Assembly: GCF_004348345.1 (NCBI RefSeq)
Contig: NZ_SMJZ01000069.1
Location: forward strand, 1 to 38,997
Direction: 5' to 3'
DNA length: 38,997 nt
Source of the DNA: Nonomuraea longispora
GTDB taxonomy: Bacteria; Actinomycetota; Actinomycetes; Streptosporangiales; Streptosporangiaceae
Shown: piece by piece, positions 31,495-38,997 of the stretch
How the letters are laid out: every line of letters begins with the position of its first letter
Numbering within the stretch: the first letter of the stretch is position 1
Notes under the pieces: model-generated
What the model saw: the letters and a program-made list of their open reading frames with translations, nothing else
The model's database searches: none
What the model was told of the DNA's origin: nothing
Made by a program: the position numbers and the translations under genes

Positions 31495-33015
31495 GTGGAG
31501 TCGCTGCAGCTCCTCCTCGACGGCTTCACCGCCGCACTCACCCCGGTCAACCTGATGTACGCGCTCATCGGCGTCACGCTGGGCACGCTCGTCGGCGTAC
31601 TGCCCGGCATCGGGCCCGCGATGACCGTGGCGCTGCTGCTGCCGATCACGTTCACGGTGCCGCCGGCCAGCGCGTTCATCATGTTCGCCGGCATCTACTA
31701 CGGCGGCATGTACGGCGGCTCCACCACCTCCATCCTGCTCAACACGCCGGGCGAGTCCGCCTCCATGATCACGGCGTTGGAGGGCAACAAGATGGCCAGG
31801 CGGGGCAGGGCCGCCCAGGCGCTGGCCACGGCGGCCATCGGCTCGTTCGTGGCCGGGACGATCGCGACCGCGCTGCTGGTCGTGGCGGCGCCCGCCGTGG
31901 TGAGCTTCGCCATCTCGTTCGGTCCCGAGGACTACTTCGCGCTGGCCGTGCTCGCGTTCACCGCCGTGTCGTCCGTGTTGTCCCGTTCGGTCGTACGCGG
32001 CCTGGCCTCCCTCGGGCTCGGCCTCGTGATCGGGCTGATCGGCATCGACCAGCAGACCGGCCAGGCACGGCTCACGCTGGGCATCCCGCAACTGCTCGAC
32101 GGCATCGACGTGGTCATCGTGGCGGTCGGCCTGTTCGCGCTCGGCGAGTCCCTCTACGTCGCCTCGCGGCTACGCCACGCCGTGCCCGAGGTGGTGCCCG
32201 TCGGCCGGGCGTGGATGGGCCGCTCCGACTGGGGCCGCTCGTGGCGGCCCTGGCTGCGCGGCACCGCGCTGGGCTTCCCGTTCGGCGCGCTGCCCGGCGG
32301 CGGCGCCGAGATCCCCACGTTCCTGTCGTACGCGGCCGAGAAGCGCCTGGCGCGCGGTGTGGCCCGCGAGGAGTACGGCCGGGGCGCGATCGAGGGCGTC
32401 GCCGGACCGGAGGCCGCCAACAACGCCTCCGCCGCCGGCACCCTGGTCCCGCTGCTGACGCTGGGCCTGCCCACGTCGGCCACGGCCGCGATCCTGCTGG
32501 CCGCCTTCCAGCAGTACGGGCTCCAGCCCGGACCCCAACTGTTCGACCACAACCCCGCGCTGGTGTGGGGCATGATCGCCTCGCTGTTCATCGGCAACAC
32601 GATGCTGCTGGTGCTCAACCTGCCCATGGCGCCGCTGTGGGCGCGCGTGTTGCGGATCCCCCGCCCGTACCTGTACGCCGGGATCATCCTTTTCGCCGCG
32701 CTCGGGGTCTACGCCGTGAACGGCACCGTGGTGGACCTGTTCGTGCTCTATGTGCTCGGTCTGCTCGGCTACGCCATGCGGCGCTTCGGCCTGCCGGTCG
32801 CCCCTGCGGTGATCGGCATGATCCTGGGCCCGATGGCGGAGGTCCAGCTCCGCAGGGCGCTGGCCATCGGCGCGGGCGACGTGAGCGTACTGGTGCGCAG
32901 CCCGATCGCGGTCGTGCTGCTGGTGCTGGCGCTGCTCGCGCTGCTCACGCCGCTGCTCAGAAGGATGCTGGCCCGCCGCGCCGCCGGCGCGGTCCCGCCC
33001 TCCCGGGACGAGTGA
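31495..33015 (+). CDS. tctA: tripartite tricarboxylate transporter large membrane subunit
   Basis: A 506-residue integral membrane protein, the translocating subunit. The duplicated family motif is seen as GVLPGIGPAMTVALLLP near the N terminus and FGALPGGGAEIPTFLSY in the second half. GIYYGGMYGGSTTSILLNTPGE and GPEAANNASAAGTLVPLLTLGLP are also diagnostic. About eleven or twelve helices. It starts at a GTG directly after the tctB TAG. A strong hairpin follows. It imports the ligand captured by TctC using an ion gradient. Confidence 0.95.
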   Translation: MESLQLLLDGFTAALTPVNLMYALIGVTLGTLVGVLPGIGPAMTVALLLPITFTVPPASAFIMFAGIYYGGMYGGSTTSILLNTPGESASMITALEGNKMARRGRAAQALATAAIGSFVAGTIATALLVVAAPAVVSFAISFGPEDYFALAVLAFTAVSSVLSRSVVRGLASLGLGLVIGLIGIDQQTGQARLTLGIPQLLDGIDVVIVAVGLFALGESLYVASRLRHAVPEVVPVGRAWMGRSDWGRSWRPWLRGTALGFPFGALPGGGAEIPTFLSYAAEKRLARGVAREEYGRGAIEGVAGPEAANNASAAGTLVPLLTLGLPTSATAAILLAAFQQYGLQPGPQLFDHNPALVWGMIASLFIGNTMLLVLNLPMAPLWARVLRIPRPYLYAGIILFAALGVYAVNGTVVDLFVLYVLGLLGYAMRRFGLPVAPAVIGMILGPMAEVQLRRALAIGAGDVSVLVRSPIAVVLLVLALLALLTPLLRRMLARRAAGAVPPSRDE

Positions 33016-33073
33016 CCGCAGGCTCGGGCCGCGGCTCGTTCCGCGACGAGGTGACCGTACGGCGTCGGGAAGG

Positions 33074-33109
33074 CGCCGGGCCCCGCCGTTGATGCGGCGG
33101 GGCCCGGCG
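33074..33109. terminator. strong bidirectional terminator between tctA and gatB
   Basis: A perfect 15-bp stem, CGCCGGGCCCCGCCG (33074-33088) with its complement (33095-33109), around a 6-base loop, in the gap between two convergent genes. Confidence 0.82.
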
Positions 33110-33126
33110 GCCGTGAAAGGCCGGTT

Positions 33127-34616
33127 CTACTCGGAGACGCCGAGCTTCTCCAGGATCAGCTGACGGGCTCGGGCCGCGTCGGCCTTGCCCTTGCTGGCCC
33201 GCATGACGCCGCCCACCAGCGCACCGGCCGCGGCGAGCTTGCCGGAGCGCACCTTGTCGGCCACGTCGGCGTTGTCGGCCAGCACCTGGTCGATGATCGC
33301 CGACAGCTCGCCCTCGTCGTTGACGATCCGCAGCCCGCGCTTCTCGACCACCTCGTCGGGCGTGCCCTCGCCGGCCAGCACGCCTTCGAGCACCTCGCGC
33401 GCCAGCTTGTCGTTGAGCGCCCCCGAGGTGACCAGCTTGGTCACCCTGGCGATGTCGTCCGGGGTGATGGGCAGATCGGCCAGCGGGGTGGCGGTCTCGT
33501 TGGCCCGCCGCGCCAGCTCGCCCATCCACCACTTGCGCGCGTCGGCGGGCGGGGCCCCCACCGCGACCGTGGCCTCGACCAGGTCGATCGCGTCGGCGTT
33601 GCGCATGGCCTGCATGTCGAGGTCGGACAGCCCCCACTCGGCCTGCAGCCGCTTGCGCCTGACCGACGGCAGTTCGGGCAGCGTCGCCTTCAGCTCGCTC
33701 ACCCAGGCCGGGTCGGGCGCGATCGGCACCAGGTCGGGCTCGGGGAAGTAGCGGTAGTCCTGCGCCTCCTCCTTGGACCTGCCGGAGGTGGTGGTGCCGG
33801 TGTCCTCGTGGAAGTGCCGGGTCTCCTGGACGATCTTCCCGCCGCCGGCGAGCACGCCCGCCTGCCGCTCGATCTCGCTGCGGACGGCCCGCTCGACGCT
33901 GCGCAGCGAGTTGACGTTCTTCGTCTCGGTGCGGGTGCCCCACTCGGACGCGCCGCGCGGCATGAGGGAGACGTTGACGTCGCAGCGCAACGAGCCCTCC
34001 TCCATGCGTACGTCGGAGACGCCCAGCGAGCGCATGATCTCGCGCAGCTCGGTGACGTAGGCCCTGGCCGCCTCCGGCGCGAGCCGGTCGGTGCCCGGGA
34101 TGGGCTTGGTCACGATCTCGACGAGCGGGATGCCGGCCCGGTTGTAGTCGACGATCGAGTAGTCGGCCCCGTGGATGCGGCCGGTGGCGCCGCCCACGTG
34201 GGTGGACTTGCCGGTGTCCTCCTCCAGGTGCACCCGCTCGATCTCGATGCGCACGGTCTCGCCGTCGACCTCGACGTCGACGTAGCCGTCGAAGCAGAGC
34301 GGCTCATCGTACTGAGAGATCTGGTAGTTCTTCGGCATGTCCGGATAAAAGTAGTTTTTCCGGGCGAAGCGGCACCATTCAGCGATCGAGCAGTTCAGCG
34401 CCAGGCCGATGCGGATCGTCGACTCGATGGCCATGGCGTTGGCCGTCGGCAGCGCGCCCGGCAGCGCCAGGCAGGTCGGGCAGACCTGCGTGTTGGGCGG
34501 GGCGCCGAACGTCGTCCTGCAGCCGCAGAACATCTTCGACGCGGTGCCCAGCTCGACGTGCGTCTCCAGCCCGAGCACCGGCTCGAACACGTCGAGCGCT
34601 TCGTCATAGACCATGG

Positions 34617-34620
<4 letters not shown>
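33127..34620 (-). CDS. gatB: Asp-tRNA(Asn)/Glu-tRNA(Gln) amidotransferase subunit B
   Basis: A 497-residue subunit that binds misacylated tRNA and phosphorylates the acyl group before transamidation. Visible: EPVLGLETHVEL, the Zn-type cysteines in MFCGCRTTF and VCPTCLALPGALP, YFYPDMPKNYQISQY, RMEEGSLRCDVNVS and the C-terminal YqeY-like helical tail (LVGGVMRASKGKADAARA). The ATG at 34620 overlaps the gatA stop by 4 bases with GGAGG upstream, so the longer open frame is not used. Last gene of gatCAB. Confidence 0.97.
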
Positions 34621-36103
<1,483 letters not shown>

Positions 36104-36107
<4 letters not shown>

Positions 36108-36403
36108 GCCTCCTCCCCGAGGATGCGCGGCACCCGGAATCGGTCGTCCTCGACGGCGGGAGCACCGGCCAGCGCCTGCTCGGGCGTCAGGGACTGTCGC
36201 ACCTCGTCGGCACGGAAGACATTGGTCAGCGGAAGCGCGTGCGACGATGGCGGCACATCTTCGGCGGCGACCTCGGCCACCTTCGCGACCGCCTCGATGA
36301 TGGCATCGAGTTGGGTGGCGTAGTGGTCGAGCTCGTCACCGGTGAGCGCCAGCCTGGACAACCGGGCCAGGTGTGCGACCTCGTCGCGGGTTATGGCGGA
36401 CAT
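36104..36403 (-). CDS. gatC: Asp-tRNA(Asn)/Glu-tRNA(Gln) amidotransferase subunit C
   Basis: A 99-residue stabilising subunit that wraps around GatA and GatB. Reads ITRDEVAHLARLSRLALTGDEL at the start and DEVRQSLTPEQAL later, then FRVPRIL at the end, all standard for GatC. First gene of the operon; its stop overlaps the gatA start. Confidence 0.95.
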
Positions 36404-36481
36404 GAGTCGTTGAACCCGTTTCGTGGATGGAGTCTTCGGACACTGCCATCCTAGAGGGCTTGACGAACCACGCCCGAACGG

Positions 36482-36665
36482 TTAACTCGCTGGCAACACG
36501 GCCGCCGGGGCACGCGAGGCGCGGCCGTACAACTCCTCCAGCCCGGCCTGCGGGCGCGAAGACGACGACGTCGACCTGGATCTGCTCGTGCCGGACCGGG
36601 TCCGTGACGAGTGCGGCAGCCCCCCACCGCGGCCGCGTGATCGCCCGGTGGAAGCCGTCGTAGCG
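36482..36665 (-). pseudogene. possible gene remnant downstream of the second GGDEF-EAL gene
   Basis: Immediately after the GGDEF-EAL stop, the same minus-strand frame reads RYDGFHRAITRPRWGAAALV and then TDPVRHEQIQVDVVVFAPAG with 36 of 38 codons ending in G or C. Near 36560 plausible coding shifts one frame to LEELYGRASRAPAAVLPAS and a TAA at 36482-36484. This looks like the C-terminal stub of an unknown protein broken by a frameshift and 5' deletion. The opposite strand is also GC3-rich here, so the case is not strong. I do not recognise the family. The rest of 36404-36481 shows no gene. Confidence 0.3.
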
Positions 36666-38756
36666 TCACGCGGTGCGGGTGATCTCCGGCGTATAGCCCA
36701 AACCGACTTTCGGCATCGCCTCCGTGTGGTCGCGCAGCCAGGCCGCGGCGTCCGCGGCCGGCATGGGCTCGCAGAACAGCCACCCCTGCGCCACGTCGCA
36801 CCCCATGTCCGCCAGGCGGATGGCCACCTCGTCGGACTCGACGCCCTCCGCCACCGAACGCAGGCCCAGCGAGCGCACCAGGTCGACGATCGAACGCACG
36901 ATCCTCTCCTCGTCCTCGGACTCGCCGATCCTGCTCACGAACGACGCGTCGATCTTGACCTCGGAGATCGCCAGACGCTGGAGTCTGATCAGCGAGGAAT
37001 AGCCGGTGCCGAAGTCGTCGATGGCCAGCGGGACACCGAGCGTGGCCAGCGCCTTGATCGTCTCCTGGGTGTAGGCCTGGTCGCCGGTCAGGATGCGTTC
37101 GGTGACCTCCAGCTGGATGGCCGCGGGCGGCAGCCCGTACTTCGCCAGCCCGACCTCCAGCCGCTCCGGCAGCGCGGAGTCGAGCAGGTCGCGGGCCGAG
37201 ATGTTGACCGAGATCTGCACGCGAAGCCCCGTGTGCCACCAGCGGGCGGCCTGCTCCAGCGCCTCGTCGATGACGTACGCGGTCAGCTGGCGCATCAGGT
37301 AGGACTGCTCGGCCAGCGGGACGAAATCGGACGGCGGGATCGGCCCGTTCGCCGGATGTCGCCAGCGCAGCAGCGCCTCCACCCCCTGCACCGCGCCCGT
37401 GCCGAGGCTGACTTTGGGCTGGTAGTGCAGGCGCAGCTCGCGGTTGTCGATGGCGCGGCGCAGGTCGCCGAGCAGGCTCAGGCGTTCCGGCGAGTTCCTG
37501 TCCTTGTCGGGCTGGTAGAGCTCCACCCCCGTACGGCCCTCCTTGGCGAGGTACATCGCCACGTCGGCGCGCTGGAGCAGCAGCTCGAAGTCGGGGGCGT
37601 GATCCGGATAGAGCGCGATGCCGACGGAACCGTCCACGTCGAAGGTCATGCCCTCCAGGCGCACCGGCTCGGTCAGCGCCGCGCGCAGCCTGGCCGCGAC
37701 CTCCCTGGCCGCGTGGGTGTCTCTGATCGAGGGCAGCAGCACGGCGAACTCGTCGCCGCCCAGCCGCGCCACGACGTCTCCAGGGCGTACGGAATGGGTG
37801 AGGCGATGCGCGACCATCTGCAGCAGGCGGTCGCCCACCGGATGGCCCATCGTGTCGTTGACCTCCTTGAACCGGTCGAGGTCCAGCAGGAACAGGCCGA
37901 CCCGCTCGTCCTGCCTGGCCTCGGCGAGCGCCTCCTCCGTGCTGACGATGAGCAGCTTCCGGTTGGGCAGGCCGGTCAGCTCGTCGTGCATGGCCTGGTG
38001 GTCACGGCGCATGGACAGCGTGGCGGTGAAGTAGACGGCGGCCAGAGGCGCGACGAAGAGCGGCACCAAACCAGGCGAATGGCTCATGACCACGACGACC
38101 AGGGGCGCCAGGCCGAGCAGGCCGGCGTAGACGAGGCTCTGCGGGCCGACGGTCGCCCTCAGCACCCGGCTGAGCGAACGCCGCTCGTGCAGCGCGACCG
38201 CACTGCACACGAGGGTCGCCCTCGTCGCGAAGTACGCGATCCCTGCCAGCCCGATCGCCAGCAGGTTTCCGCCGCTGGGCACCCATGGCAGGGCGGGACT
38301 CGGCACGATGCCGAACGTCCCCAGCACCACGCCCGCGGCGGTGAGCGCGAGGGTCGACTGCGCGATGTTGAACATGACCCGATGCCACGACTTGCGCGTC
38401 ACCACGCCGTTCATGGCCACCGCGACCCCCTGCATGAGCACCGCGCAGGGCAGCCCGAAGTGCAGGAGCACGGCGAACGTGAACATGGTGGAGGGGTAGG
38501 TGCCGCCCACGGCCGCCGCTGATGACACCATGACGGGCCTGAGCTCACCCAGGATCACCAGCACGGCCAGCACCCAGAACAGCGGCGTGCGGGCGAGTTC
38601 CACCAGCTCGGACATGTCGAGCCTGAGCATGGCCACCACGAGTGCGGTGAACCCGATCACGGTGATGCCCGCGAGAAACGCCCACAACGGCGTGCCGGCG
38701 CGTGGACCGGTATCGCGGGTGTCGGTTGGGTCAGTCATCGGTAACAGAACCCCCAT
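36666..38756 (-). CDS. membrane GGDEF-EAL cyclic-di-GMP protein
   Basis: A protein of about 696 residues. Residues 20-270 contain about eight hydrophobic segments (LWAFLAGITVIGFTALVVAML; FWVLAVLVILGEL; TMFTFAVLLHFGLP and others), a membrane sensor without a recognised name. GGDEF domain: HDELTGLPNRKLL, RLGGDEF near residue 332 with the inhibitory site RPGD five residues before. EAL domain: VEALLRWRHP near 460, then ISARDLLD, EVTERIL, IDDFGTGYSSL, VKIDASFV, EGVES and AQGWLF, all apparently intact. Dual-activity enzymes of this build (such as Streptomyces RmdA/RmdB, from memory) degrade cyclic-di-GMP in vivo. The ATG at 38756 has a CATAGT box 6 bases upstream (possible leaderless start); an ATG at 38738 is the alternative. 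Confidence 0.94.
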   Translation of the reverse strand: MGVLLPMTDPTDTRDTGPRAGTPLWAFLAGITVIGFTALVVAMLRLDMSELVELARTPLFWVLAVLVILGELRPVMVSSAAAVGGTYPSTMFTFAVLLHFGLPCAVLMQGVAVAMNGVVTRKSWHRVMFNIAQSTLALTAAGVVLGTFGIVPSPALPWVPSGGNLLAIGLAGIAYFATRATLVCSAVALHERRSLSRVLRATVGPQSLVYAGLLGLAPLVVVVMSHSPGLVPLFVAPLAAVYFTATLSMRRDHQAMHDELTGLPNRKLLIVSTEEALAEARQDERVGLFLLDLDRFKEVNDTMGHPVGDRLLQMVAHRLTHSVRPGDVVARLGGDEFAVLLPSIRDTHAAREVAARLRAALTEPVRLEGMTFDVDGSVGIALYPDHAPDFELLLQRADVAMYLAKEGRTGVELYQPDKDRNSPERLSLLGDLRRAIDNRELRLHYQPKVSLGTGAVQGVEALLRWRHPANGPIPPSDFVPLAEQSYLMRQLTAYVIDEALEQAARWWHTGLRVQISVNISARDLLDSALPERLEVGLAKYGLPPAAIQLEVTERILTGDQAYTQETIKALATLGVPLAIDDFGTGYSSLIRLQRLAISEVKIDASFVSRIGESEDEERIVRSIVDLVRSLGLRSVAEGVESDEVAIRLADMGCDVAQGWLFCEPMPAADAAAWLRDHTEAMPKVGLGYTPEITRTA

Positions 38757-38762
38757 TAGGTC

Positions 38763-38768
38763 ACTATG
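38763..38768 (-). promoter_or_regulatory. -10 box of the second GGDEF-EAL gene
   Basis: CATAGT on the minus strand ends 6 bases before the ATG at 38756, with no ribosome-binding site between. The remaining bases to 38997 hold no convincing gene. Confidence 0.35.
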
Positions 38769-38997
38769 GGAGGGTACGACCTTCACCCCACTTCGCGAAA
38801 CCAAGCGCGTACGTTCCGTCACTTCTCCTTTCCGACATATACCCAGAAAACACCCTCCGTAGCACGCCATGCACGCTGCGAGCTCCACCCCACCCGAGTG
38901 ATGCCCGAATGAGCCAGGTGGCGGGTCCGGCCCGGCCTGGTCCGTACGCAACGGCGAAACACGACCGTCGAAGCCGGCTGCTGGCCCCCACCCGCCC

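Noticed and set aside
38764..38991. A 75-codon minus-strand gene at the window end
   Set aside because: No signal peptide, domain, ribosome site or codon bias supports it, and it overlaps the promoter of the GGDEF-EAL gene.

Overview
High-GC actinobacterial chromosome. The conserved gatCAB and ilvBNC-serA housekeeping blocks, MDR dehydrogenases, a FHA/DUF1707 protein, a VanW-domain protein and two membrane GGDEF-EAL proteins point to a filamentous actinomycete. A Streptosporangiaceae-like host (for example Nonomuraea) is my guess; nothing in the sequence fixes the genus. Nearly all real frames have G or C in the third codon position. I saw no tRNA, rRNA, CRISPR array, transposase or phage gene.

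Layout. 1-749: the 5' part of serA (minus), cut by the window edge. 994-6555: a rightward series of an SseB-like protein, a sugar:cation symporter, a FHA protein, a class C penicillin-binding protein (PBP4 type) and a secreted CAP-domain protein. 6680-10033: a leftward, translationally coupled ABC importer (NMT1/THI5-type lipoprotein, ATPase, two permeases). 10251-13724: an amidohydrolase, a PucR regulator and an adenine-deaminase-type enzyme. With the importer these look like a nucleobase or N-heterocycle uptake and salvage cluster. 13741-17151: a small secreted two-cysteine protein, a broken acyltransferase, a type I methionine aminopeptidase, an MDR dehydrogenase and the tail of a second MDR dehydrogenase. 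This stretch shows visible gene decay.

17199-20649: ilvB-ilvN-ilvC, leftward, behind a textbook attenuator: leaderless promoter, 16-residue leader peptide rich in Ile/Leu/Val, alternative hairpins and a U-tailed terminator. 20667-23330: PAS-GGDEF-EAL protein. 23530-27546: a D-2-hydroxyacid dehydrogenase divergent from a PQQ-type sugar dehydrogenase lipoprotein, then a VanW-domain cell-envelope protein. 27639-33015: a CitA/CitB-type two-component system divergent from a complete tripartite tricarboxylate transporter (tctC-tctB-tctA), ending in a strong bidirectional terminator. 33127-36403: gatC-gatA-gatB, translationally coupled. 36482-36665: a possible gene remnant. 36666-38756: a second GGDEF-EAL protein. 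38757 to the end: its upstream region, with no convincing gene.

No obviously new multi-gene system (defence, biosynthetic or mobile) is present. The most interesting items are the ilv attenuator, the uptake/salvage cluster with its candidate PucR operator, several strong orphan operator palindromes, the two cyclic-di-GMP proteins beside biosynthetic operons, and the decayed genes inside the long ilvC-serA interval.
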